From: Chryseobacterium sp. 3008163
GTDB taxonomy: Bacteria; Bacteroidota; Bacteroidia; Flavobacteriales; Weeksellaceae
Reading direction: 5' to 3'
Assembly: GCF_003669035.1 (NCBI RefSeq)
Contig: NZ_CP033070.1
Location: 4,464,001-4,528,000, forward strand
Length of the DNA: 64,000 nucleotides
Made by a program: the position numbers and the translations under genes
The notes under the pieces: generated by a model
The model's input: the letters and a program-made list of their open reading frames with translations, nothing else
What the model was told of the DNA's origin: nothing
The model's database searches: none
Part shown: positions 9,179-16,920 of the stretch, piece by piece
Layout: each line of letters opens with the position of its first letter
How positions within the stretch are numbered: position 1 is the stretch's first letter

Positions 9179-10678
9179 TTAACTAAACAATTCTATTTCT
9201 TCTCCTTTTGCAACCGGATATTCTTCAGTGAAGCATCCAAAGCAATGGTTTGAAGAACCTAAAATTACTTTTAAGTTTTCTGTACTCAAAAATTCTAAAG
9301 AATCTACACCTAAATAATCTCTCAACTGTTCAGTCGACATATTTGCAGAAATCAAATCATCTTTCGATGGCGTATCAATTCCTAAATAACAAGGTGCAAT
9401 AATTGGCGGAGATACACTTCTAAAGTGAATTTCCTTAACACCTGCTTCTTTTAGAATTTTTACTAATCTTTTTGAAGTCGTTCCACGAACGATTGAATCA
9501 TCGATGATTACGACTCTTTTTCCTTTAATCTCAGAAATAATCGGGTTTAGCTTTAAGTTAACTACCCTTTCTCTCATTTCCTGAGTCGGTACGATAAAAC
9601 TTCTTCCAATGTATCTGTTTTTAATCAAAACCGGACGGAAAGGTATCCCTGAAGCTTTAGAAAAACCAATCGCAGCCGGAACTCCAGAATCAGGAACACC
9701 AATCACGATATCTGCTTCTACAGGAGCCTGTTCCCAGATTTTCTCACCAGATTTTTCTCTGATTTCGTAAACATTGATATTTTCTAATGTAGAATCGGGT
9801 CTTGCAAAGTAAATATATTCAAATGAACAGATTCTTTGTTTTCCTCTTTCTTCATTGACCATGTAAGAATTCAGTTTTCCGGGCTCGTTTTCGTTGGTGT
9901 AAATAATTTCTCCTGGAAGAATATCTCTCACATATTGAGCTCCAACTGCATCTAAAGCGACAGATTCTGAAGCAACAACATACGTTTTTTCGTCAACTGC
10001 ACCCAAAACCAAGGGTCTAATTCCGTTGAAATCTCTGAATGCAAAGAATTTATTTCTCGTCATTCCAACAACCGAATACGCACCTTCAATTTTCTCCATT
10101 GTCGCTTTAATCGCTCCACGAAGACCTAAATCAAGATTTTTTTGAATTAATCTTAAAATAACCTCAGAATCTGAAGTGGCTCTGAAAACAACGCCTTCAG
10201 CTTCCAATTCTGTTTTTAATTCTCTCGCATTGGTTAAGTTACCATTGTGAGCAATAGAAAGTATAATCTGGTCATATTCGTTTTTGGCGAAAAATGGCTG
10301 AAAATTATATTTCTTTTTATCTCCTGCAGTCGTGTAACGGGTGTGACCGATTGCAGAATTTCCCATAAAAGTTTCAGGATCTTTGATCTCTTTATAAACA
10401 TCCAAAACCAAACCTTCATCTTTCATGTTGGTGATTTTCCCGTCTTTTAGAACAGAAATACCACAAGCTTCCTGACCTCTGTGCTGAAGCGCAAAAAGCC
10501 CGAACTGTGAAAGAGAAAACGTATCGAGATCATTGTCAGAATACATTCCGAAGATACCACACTCCTCATTGGGAGCATCCAGTCTTTCTTCTTCCTGCGT
10601 TCTGAAAAGATTTCTTCCGTAGGTTTGAGTCTCAAACTGTTTTAAATATTCACTTTTATGAATGTCTAAACTTTTCAT
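9179..10678 (-). CDS. purF: Amidophosphoribosyltransferase
   Basis: 499 residues from ATG 10678. The frame stays open upstream but only through repeat-like spacer. It catalyses the first committed step of purine synthesis, PRPP plus glutamine to 5-phosphoribosylamine. The N-terminal nucleophile Cys40 (EECGIFG) follows a propeptide of about 39 residues that must be removed. The glutaminase domain shows HRGQEACG and GHTRYTT. The PRPP loop VVIIDDSIVRGTTSK is in the C-terminal domain. Four Cys residues (CSFEYIYFARPDS, IIAPCYLGID, CFGC) fit the 4Fe-4S ligands of the Bacillus-type enzyme. It follows purC. Confidence 0.97.
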   Translation of the reverse strand: MKSLDIHKSEYLKQFETQTYGRNLFRTQEEERLDAPNEECGIFGMYSDNDLDTFSLSQFGLFALQHRGQEACGISVLKDGKITNMKDEGLVLDVYKEIKDPETFMGNSAIGHTRYTTAGDKKKYNFQPFFAKNEYDQIILSIAHNGNLTNARELKTELEAEGVVFRATSDSEVILRLIQKNLDLGLRGAIKATMEKIEGAYSVVGMTRNKFFAFRDFNGIRPLVLGAVDEKTYVVASESVALDAVGAQYVRDILPGEIIYTNENEPGKLNSYMVNEERGKQRICSFEYIYFARPDSTLENINVYEIREKSGEKIWEQAPVEADIVIGVPDSGVPAAIGFSKASGIPFRPVLIKNRYIGRSFIVPTQEMRERVVNLKLNPIISEIKGKRVVIIDDSIVRGTTSKRLVKILKEAGVKEIHFRSVSPPIIAPCYLGIDTPSKDDLISANMSTEQLRDYLGVDSLEFLSTENLKVILGSSNHCFGCFTEEYPVAKGEEIELFS

Positions 10679-10704
10679 TTCTATTTTTTCTAAATTTTGA
10701 TGAT

Positions 10705-10793
10705 GGAAGCTGGGAGCTTGAAGTCTGAAGTTTACAACTAAACTTTTAATTTTTGCCGATAAACTTCCAGCATCCAACTTCTGGCTTCTAGCC
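10705..10793. repeat. Intergenic low-complexity inverted words (purC-purF spacer)
   Basis: GGAAGCTGGGAGCTTGAAG at 10705-10723 and the roughly complementary CTTCCAG...CTTCTGGCTTCTAGC at 10764-10791 are built of one short word and its complement. A similar CTTCTAGCTTCC word is at about 19937-19949. I take these as dispersed intergenic repeats, which may form a loose hairpin between the two purine genes. Confidence 0.45.
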
Positions 10794-10797
10794 TAAA

Positions 10798-11520
10798 TTA
10801 CTTACCTAGTAAAGTTTTCAGTCTGTTGTAGATCTCAACGTAAGCTTCAGTTACTTCACCAAGATCTCTTCTGAATCTGTCTTTATCCAACTTCTTCATC
10901 GTGTCTTTGTCCCAAAGTCTGCAAGTATCAGGAGAAATTTCGTCTGCCAAAATAATTTCGCCGTCAGAAGTTTTTCCTAATTCAATTTTGAAATCAACTA
11001 AGATGATATTCATTTTGTCGAAAAGGTCAATCAGAATTTCGTTGATGTCTGCAGTTAGTGCATACATTTCTTTTAATTCTTCATAGGTAGCCGCACCTAA
11101 GAAAACTGCGTGGTGATCGTTGATTAGCGGATCTCCCAATTCGTCTTTTTTGTAGCAGATATCGAAGATTGTTACCGGAGATTTAATTCCCTCTTCAACA
11201 CCTAATCTTTGTGCCATACTTCCCGCAGAATAGTTTCTTACCACCATTTCTAAAGGAATAATAGATACTTTTTTTACCAATTGTTCTCTTTCGTCCAATT
11301 GCTTAATGAAATGAGTTTTAATCCCTTTTTCATTTAAATATTCAAAAATAAGAGTGGTGATGGCGTTATTCATTTCACCTTTCAAATCTACTGATCCTCT
11401 TTTTTGAGCGTTAAATGCTGTAGCATCGTCCTTAAAACGTACTACTACTTCGTCAGGATTATCGGTAGCAAATACCTGTTTTGCTTTACCTTCATACAAC
11501 ATTTCTTTCTTTTGACTCAT
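10798..11520 (-). CDS. purC: Phosphoribosylaminoimidazole-succinocarboxamide synthase
   Basis: 240 residues, normal for the bacterial enzyme, which joins CAIR and aspartate using ATP in purine synthesis. Near the start [10 protein letters not shown] is the ATP-binding glycine motif. [11 protein letters not shown], the signature [10 protein letters not shown] and [13 protein letters not shown] follow in the expected order. It is upstream of purF on the same strand, 119 bases apart. There is no purine riboswitch that I can recognise in the 68 bases before it. Confidence 0.97.
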   Translation of the reverse strand: MSQKKEMLYEGKAKQVFATDNPDEVVVRFKDDATAFNAQKRGSVDLKGEMNNAITTLIFEYLNEKGIKTHFIKQLDEREQLVKKVSIIPLEMVVRNYSAGSMAQRLGVEEGIKSPVTIFDICYKKDELGDPLINDHHAVFLGAATYEELKEMYALTADINEILIDLFDKMNIILVDFKIELGKTSDGEIILADEISPDTCRLWDKDTMKKLDKDRFRRDLGEVTEAYVEIYNRLKTLLGK

Positions 11521-11588
11521 AATTTTTACTTTTTTTAAAGGAATTCGCGAATCTACGACTTCCGTTTCTGCATTAGATTTATATTATT

Positions 11589-12284
11589 TTACTTAATTAA
11601 AATTCCTGTTAAAACTGCCATTCCAAAGCTTAGCAATGTACCAATGAGTACATATTCTGTCAGTTTTCTTTGTTTTGCCTGAGCAAGATCGCTGAATCTG
11701 AAAACAGATTTTGCTGCAACCATAAATCCTACGCCTTCCCAATGATTCACCATGATAAATGTGAAAACCAAAAGGCGTTCTAAGATTCCTATATATTTTC
11801 CGGCACTTGATAAAGATTCGGTCTGTAAACTGGTTTGTGTCTCCGGAGCAGGCGTCCATGAAGACAGTAAAGTTCTAATAATAATTGATGCAGGACTTGT
11901 CAAAAACAACACTGCTACAATTATTTTTAAAGTGTTTTGATCTTTTAAAAATTCAAAATTAAATTCATTAAAATAAAAAGAAACTCCCGCAATCACTGCA
12001 ATATGCAAAATCTGATCGATAAAAAACCATCTTTTTTTAGTTTTAATATTCTGAAAATAAAGCTTTGCGGAATCGATGATTAAATGTGAAATTCCCACCA
12101 ATACGGCTACCCACCATAACTCAAGATTCCAAAGAAAAATAAAACTTAACACGTTGTGAATCAGAACGTGAAGGTACAAATATTTGCTCTTCAGTTTTCT
12201 GTTTTCTTTATCTGAAACCCAAGAATTTGGCTGAAGAATAAAATCTCCGAGTAGATGTGCCAATATGAGTTGAGTAAATATCAT
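11589..12284 (-). CDS. DUF3307 family membrane protein
   Basis: 231 residues. The N-terminus LAHLLGDFILQPNSWVSDKE and the following HVLIHNVLSFIF and SHLIIDSAKLYF are the histidine- and aspartate-containing signature of DUF3307. About five to six membrane segments are visible. It starts one base after satD ends, the usual pairing in Bacteroidota, so the two form one unit. The role is not known. Conserved His and Asp residues in the first helices could bind a metal. Confidence 0.87.
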   Translation of the reverse strand: MIFTQLILAHLLGDFILQPNSWVSDKENRKLKSKYLYLHVLIHNVLSFIFLWNLELWWVAVLVGISHLIIDSAKLYFQNIKTKKRWFFIDQILHIAVIAGVSFYFNEFNFEFLKDQNTLKIIVAVLFLTSPASIIIRTLLSSWTPAPETQTSLQTESLSSAGKYIGILERLLVFTFIMVNHWEGVGFMVAAKSVFRFSDLAQAKQRKLTEYVLIGTLLSFGMAVLTGILIK

Positions 12285-12285
12285 G

Positions 12286-12891
12286 TTACAGTTCTGAGAT
12301 TTTCTTTCTAAAATATTGATTGGTTTCTACGATCAATTCGTAGTTTGCGCGCTTCAGCCTTTGGCTGATTGAGGATTGTGATATCGTAAATTTCTTGGCA
12401 AGATCTTCCTGTGTGATGTCATTGTTCATGATCATTTCGTGGATGATTTCGGCTGTTGCCATCGTCCAGCTGTCAAAATCTTTTGAAGACCATTTAAGCA
12501 AAATATTGAGATCACGATCTAAAGAATCGTTGGAAGTTTTGATAGAAACGGTGTGCCCGTCACTTTTAAGATCATTCAATAATCTCCCGGAATTTACATA
12601 AGCTGTACCGTTAGATTCAGTGATTTTTTCTGATGAAAAGTTTTCTTCACCGATGCCTATGGCAATTCTTACGTCTAAATTTTCCTGACTTCTAATAAGA
12701 GATTTGATGGCTAGAAAACGCCAGAAAACGTCATCTATACTGCATTTGAACTGAAATTCGTCTCCTCTGTATATTTCCCATGTTTGTGGAGCACTTCCCC
12801 ACTTTTCAAGAAGATTTTTTAGTTTGGTAATCCAAACTTCAGTGTCTGCATGTTGCGAATTAATAATATCACCCGTGATGACCGCTATCAT
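12286..12891 (-). CDS. SatD family protein (C-terminal helix-turn-helix)
   Basis: 201 residues. It begins MIAVITGDIINSQ and continues with the SatD-family segment WEIYRGDEFQFKC, whose strand layout resembles a nucleotide-cyclase-like fold. A helix-turn-helix near residues 165-190 (ITQEDLAKKFTISQSSISQRLKRANY) should bind DNA. The name comes from the streptococcal sat locus. It is coupled with DUF3307, and inverted repeats lie just upstream, which suggests autoregulation. The biochemical activity is unknown. Confidence 0.85.
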   Translation of the reverse strand: MIAVITGDIINSQHADTEVWITKLKNLLEKWGSAPQTWEIYRGDEFQFKCSIDDVFWRFLAIKSLIRSQENLDVRIAIGIGEENFSSEKITESNGTAYVNSGRLLNDLKSDGHTVSIKTSNDSLDRDLNILLKWSSKDFDSWTMATAEIIHEMIMNNDITQEDLAKKFTISQSSISQRLKRANYELIVETNQYFRKKISEL

Positions 12892-12900
12892 TCTGCAAAT

Positions 12901-12977
12901 ATAAGCATAAATACTTATATGTGAAAATTATAAGCAGATACACTTATAGATATTAATTATTAGTGAATCTGCTTATA
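12901..12977. promoter_or_regulatory. Inverted-repeat operator region upstream of satD
   Basis: TATAAGCAGAT (12929-12939) and ATCTGCTTATA (12967-12977) form a perfect 11-bp inverted repeat. Two further ATAAG...CTTAT pairs are at 12901-12918 and 12930-12947. All share the half-site ATAAGC. The cluster begins ten bases upstream of the satD start, so the SatD HTH is the natural candidate to bind it. Confidence 0.6.
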
Positions 12978-13000
12978 TCAATGTTACGGTATTTTTAATT

Positions 13001-14875
13001 TTATTTCTTAATAAACGGGTAGATTTTTCCGTCTAATTTAAGCAGATAATTTCCTGACTGTAAATTCCCTACAGAAATATTTTCTTTGTTTTTAAAAGGT
13101 TTTTTCTCTGTAAAAATTAATTTCCCTGAAAAATCTAAAATCTGCGCTTCATCAATTTTTTGCAAACTTCCTTTCACATAAATATAATCACGAACCGGAT
13201 TCGGATAAATTTTAAATTCTTCAGTATCAACATATTGGTCTTCTGAAGTAGAAAGTACACCTAAATTTTGACAGTAGTTTGCTGCATAAGAGTCCCAATC
13301 TCCACTGTTGAAAGTTGTACTCGGCTGTGTTACGGTAGGCTTTCTGTACAAAGAAAGATTTGCATTATTGTTTTGTACCGCCTTCATTCCAATTGCATCC
13401 ACTGTTGAAGATTTGTATGCTAATTCCACATATTGAGTTCCCGAAAAATTCAAAGCATCACCAGCTGTCAGGAAATCTGCTTCATTATTTGTTACACAGG
13501 AAAGTGTCGCTTTTGGATTAAGAATGATAAAAGTTTCATTATTTGGAATTTTTCCTTCCAATTCAAAACTATTTCCATAGTAATAAGTAGGTGTTGGAGA
13601 ACTGCTATTGTAAAACTGAACTCTGATGCTATAATTGTTTAGATCAACTTCATGTCCCGTTTTGTTTACAATTTCTATTGCTTTGTTATTATCTGTTCCT
13701 TCAATGTATTTAACGACGAAAAGATCTTTAGAATTTACGTCTGTGGCTAAAGTTGATATCGAAATTGTATTGCTATCTGCTGATTGTAAGTAAGCATTGT
13801 CGTATGCCCGAACTGTGAATGAATATGAGGTTGATGGATTTAAATGATCAATAATAATCGAGTTTGATTTTGTGGTAGTTAGATACGTTCCATTTTGATA
13901 AATGTTATATCCGATAACGTCAGTGCTGGTACTCGATGACCATGTTAAATTTGTAAAATAGGCTCCTGCTTGCGTAGAGTTTAAATTCAAAGGCGCTTGC
14001 GGAGCGATAGCATCCGGAGTTTGCGTCCAGATAGTATTTACCCATTGAGGATTGTCGACAAAAGGATTTCTGTTTTTCTGAATATTATATACTGCATTAT
14101 TTCTGTCTATTTCTCTTTGCGAAACAGGATCTTGCTGATGCCACTGCAATAACATGGTGATGTAGGCAGGATCAAAAGCACGTTCGGCAGTGCCGTCTAG
14201 TGCAGAGCGGTCTACTGCAGGGTTTATGTTGGTTGAATAATTGAATGAAGGTAATTTATCTTCATATCTTACCCCAAAATACAGCAACATTCTTGCGATA
14301 TCACCTTTAAACTCGTTAATGGGTTCATACACTCTATTGGTATATACGTAATTCGGAATTGCGCTGTTAGCTATTCTCGAAGTATTAGAAAAAGTATGGT
14401 GAACGGTCGAGTTCCCTATTCCGTATGGATAGTTGCTACGTAAATTATTGATTCTGGCATCGGTAGGAATCACAAAATGAAGATCAGAATACATAGGATA
14501 ATTACTGTTAAATGTACTCTGAGGAACCGCATGCTCTCTGTTGTAACCAAGACCTTCAGCAGCGCCTGCGCCAGAAAGTAAGTTTGCCGATGTATATTCG
14601 TAAGCATCTGGTCCCAAAGGAATTTCTGAGTAAATATCTAATAAAAAGCTAGTATTACTTGTACCATGATCATAATATTTATCTAAATCTGTTTGGTTGT
14701 AATAGTTGGGCAAATCGCTATAATGCCAGTTCACGTTATTTGCTGAGATGATTTCGTGTACTTTACTTTTCAAGGTATATCCTGTCAAGTCTGTAGTTCC
14801 ATCATAATATCCTGCAGGAATTTGTGCAAAAGCATATGATGAAATTAAAAATATAGGAAGTAAAATTTTTTTCAT
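13001..14875 (-). CDS. Secreted endonuclease I-family nuclease with FN3, lamin-tail and T9SS sorting domains
   Basis: 624 residues with a signal peptide at 1-17. The nuclease domain (about 30-280) carries NREHAVPQS at 112-120 and DLHFVIPTDARINNLRSNYPYG, the endonuclease I signature with catalytic His115. A fibronectin type III domain follows at about 290-380 and a lamin-tail-like domain at about 385-510. The last 75 residues begin FKIYPNPVRDYIYV and end in a basic LKLDGKIYPFIKK strand, the type A sorting signal for the type IX system. It should be an extracellular or surface nuclease. Confidence 0.92.
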   Translation of the reverse strand: MKKILLPIFLISSYAFAQIPAGYYDGTTDLTGYTLKSKVHEIISANNVNWHYSDLPNYYNQTDLDKYYDHGTSNTSFLLDIYSEIPLGPDAYEYTSANLLSGAGAAEGLGYNREHAVPQSTFNSNYPMYSDLHFVIPTDARINNLRSNYPYGIGNSTVHHTFSNTSRIANSAIPNYVYTNRVYEPINEFKGDIARMLLYFGVRYEDKLPSFNYSTNINPAVDRSALDGTAERAFDPAYITMLLQWHQQDPVSQREIDRNNAVYNIQKNRNPFVDNPQWVNTIWTQTPDAIAPQAPLNLNSTQAGAYFTNLTWSSSTSTDVIGYNIYQNGTYLTTTKSNSIIIDHLNPSTSYSFTVRAYDNAYLQSADSNTISISTLATDVNSKDLFVVKYIEGTDNNKAIEIVNKTGHEVDLNNYSIRVQFYNSSSPTPTYYYGNSFELEGKIPNNETFIILNPKATLSCVTNNEADFLTAGDALNFSGTQYVELAYKSSTVDAIGMKAVQNNNANLSLYRKPTVTQPSTTFNSGDWDSYAANYCQNLGVLSTSEDQYVDTEEFKIYPNPVRDYIYVKGSLQKIDEAQILDFSGKLIFTEKKPFKNKENISVGNLQSGNYLLKLDGKIYPFIKK

Positions 14876-15038
14876 TCTCTTAAAATTGGATGGCTAAATT
14901 AGTAAATTATTGTAATTTAATGTATTGAACTTCATTAATAATATATTAATTTATAAAATATAAAAAACTGATAAATAAAACATTAGGCGAAAAACATTGA
15001 TGTGATAATAATTTTTTTTACTATTTCGGCAATTTAAG

Positions 15039-15046
15039 TATCTTTG
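15039..15046 (+). promoter_or_regulatory. -7 promoter element for acyl-CoA dehydrogenase
   Basis: TATCTTTG matches TAnnTTTG and lies 20 bases before the ATG at 15067. The -33 position holds only a T-rich stretch. Confidence 0.5.
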
Positions 15047-15066
15047 GGCACTAACTATTATCTAAT

Positions 15067-16206
15067 ATGAATACAGAAACTATCAACAACATTAAAATGA
15101 TAGCTGAAACAGCAAAAGAATTTGCTGAGAAAAATATCAGACCCAATATTATGGAATGGGACGAAAGTCAGACTTTTCCTAAAGAATTATTTCATCAATT
15201 AGGTGATATGGGTTTCATGGGAATCGTAATTCCTGAGCAGTATGGTGGTTCTGGATTGGGATATCATGAGTATGTGACCATTTTGGACGAAATTTCTCAG
15301 GTTGATCCGTCAATCGGACTTTCTGTTGCAGCTCACAATTCATTATGCACCAATCATATTTATGAATTCGGAAACGAAGAGCAAAGAATGAAATGGCTTC
15401 CTCAGCTAGCTACTGGAAAAGTAATTGGAGCTTGGGGATTGACAGAGCACAATACAGGATCTGATTCTGGCGGAATGTCTACAACTGCTGTTAAAGATGG
15501 TGACGAATGGGTAGTCAATGGAGCTAAAAACTTTATCACTCATGCAATTTCAGGAGATATCGCTGTTGTGATGACGAGAACAGGTGAAATTGGAGCTAAA
15601 AATAATTCAACCGCTTTCGTTCTTGAAAAAGGTATGGCTGGTTTTACTTCTGGGAAAAAAGAAAATAAATTAGGAATGCGTGCTTCAGAAACTGCAGAAC
15701 TTATTTTTGATAATGTTCGTGTACCAGATTCTCACCGTTTGGGAGAAGTTGGTGAAGGTTTTAAGCAGGCAATGAAAATATTAGATGGAGGTAGAATTTC
15801 TATCGCTGCTTTAAGTCTAGGAACTGCAAGAGGAGCTTATAAAGCTGCTTTAAAATACGCTCAGGAAAGAAAACAGTTTGGGAAAGCAATTTCTGAATTT
15901 CAAGCAATCAACTTCATGTTGGCAGATATGGCTACGGAAATCGACGCTTCAGAATTGTTGATTCAAAGAGCTTCTACATTGAAAAATGCTAAGCAAAAGA
16001 TGACAAAAGAAGGTGCAATGGCAAAATTGTACGCATCTGAAGCTTGTGTTAGAATTTCTAATAACGCTGTACAGATTTTCGGAGGTTACGGTTACACAAA
16101 AGACTTCCCTGCTGAGAAATTCTACAGAGATTCTAAACTATGTACCATTGGAGAAGGAACTTCTGAAATCCAAAGATTGGTTATCGGCAGAGAAATTACA
16201 AAGTAA
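15067..16206 (+). CDS. Acyl-CoA dehydrogenase
   Basis: 379 residues, the standard length. It is an FAD enzyme that introduces the alpha-beta double bond into acyl-CoA in fatty acid or branched-chain amino acid breakdown, passing electrons to ETF. Visible landmarks are GVIPEQYGGSGLGYHEY, the substrate and flavin segment AWGLTEHNTGSDSGG, ARKQFGK-like ERKQFGKAISEFQ, and the C-terminal FGGYGYTKDFPAEKFYRDSK with IGEGTSEIQRLVIGREI. The catalytic base would be the Glu in the GEGTSEIQ region. Chain-length preference cannot be read with certainty. Confidence 0.95.
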   Translation: MNTETINNIKMIAETAKEFAEKNIRPNIMEWDESQTFPKELFHQLGDMGFMGIVIPEQYGGSGLGYHEYVTILDEISQVDPSIGLSVAAHNSLCTNHIYEFGNEEQRMKWLPQLATGKVIGAWGLTEHNTGSDSGGMSTTAVKDGDEWVVNGAKNFITHAISGDIAVVMTRTGEIGAKNNSTAFVLEKGMAGFTSGKKENKLGMRASETAELIFDNVRVPDSHRLGEVGEGFKQAMKILDGGRISIAALSLGTARGAYKAALKYAQERKQFGKAISEFQAINFMLADMATEIDASELLIQRASTLKNAKQKMTKEGAMAKLYASEACVRISNNAVQIFGGYGYTKDFPAEKFYRDSKLCTIGEGTSEIQRLVIGREITK

Positions 16207-16225
16207 ACTATTAAAAAAACACACA

Positions 16226-16723
16226 ATGATAAAAAAAATATTATTAGACGAATTTTTGCATGAAGCAGAGAGCACGAGAAAACTTTTAAAAGCAATTCCG
16301 GACAGTGCTTTGGATTTTAAACCATCTGAAATCAATTGGACTACGGCCCAGTTGGCTTCTCATATTTCTGAAGTTTACAATTGGTATGATGTTACTTTTA
16401 ATAAAGACGTTTTGGATATGGGCACATACCAATACGATAAAGGTGACATTTCTAAGGCAGAAAATATTGTAGCAAAGTTCGAAGAGAATGTTGCGAATGC
16501 ACAGCAAGCTATAGAAAAATGGGATGAAAATACGATGATGAATGAATGGAAAATGGAAATGGACGGCAATTCGATCTTTCCTCCAATGCCAAAAATTCAG
16601 GTAATTCGTTCGTTTTTGTACAACCATCTGTATCATCACCGAGGTGAACTGATTGTTTACCTAAGGTCTACAGGAAATAAAGTTCCTGGGATGTACGGAC
16701 CAACTGCCGACGATCAAATGTAA
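16226..16723 (+). CDS. DinB superfamily protein
   Basis: 165 residues from ATG 16226, 19 bases after the dehydrogenase stop; the frame is open upstream but only inside that gene. It is a four-helix bundle of the DinB/YfiT type. The likely metal ligands are the His in LASHISEVYNWY and the histidines of LYHHRGELIVYLR. Such proteins are often thiol transferases (for example bacillithiol- or mycothiol-linked) or of unknown function. Possibly co-transcribed with the dehydrogenase. Confidence 0.9.
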   Translation: MIKKILLDEFLHEAESTRKLLKAIPDSALDFKPSEINWTTAQLASHISEVYNWYDVTFNKDVLDMGTYQYDKGDISKAENIVAKFEENVANAQQAIEKWDENTMMNEWKMEMDGNSIFPPMPKIQVIRSFLYNHLYHHRGELIVYLRSTGNKVPGMYGPTADDQM

Positions 16724-16749
16724 GTTCATAATTATATTATTAATAAGTT

Positions 16750-16778
16750 AATAGCATACGTAAATAACGTATGCTATT
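16750..16778 (+). terminator. Terminator after DinB gene
   Basis: A 12-bp perfect stem, AATAGCATACGT (16750-16761) with its complement at 16767-16778, is followed by T8. Its core ACGTATGC also forms the stem of the terminator at 41786-41811. Confidence 0.88.
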
Positions 16779-16859
16779 TTTTTTGAAAGAAGTATTTACC
16801 GTATATTTAATGTGTTGCATAATAAATTAAATCAATTATCTAAATTATTCTTAAATTTT

Positions 16860-16892
16860 TTGTTTTTCATAAAGAATATTTTATTAGCTTTG
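16860..16892 (+). promoter_or_regulatory. Promoter of secreted metalloprotease gene
   Basis: TTG at 16860-16862 and TAGCTTTG at 16885-16892 fit the Bacteroidota -33/-7 pattern with a 22-base spacer. The ATG is 28 bases downstream. Confidence 0.55.
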
Positions 16893-16920
16893 GTATTCCA
16901 CAATCAAAATAATATTTTTT

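Noticed and set aside
11521..11588. ATTCGCGAAT palindrome (11543-11552) upstream of purC as a PurR-like site
   Set aside because: A single short palindrome, with no known purine regulator of that specificity in Bacteroidota and no second copy near purF.
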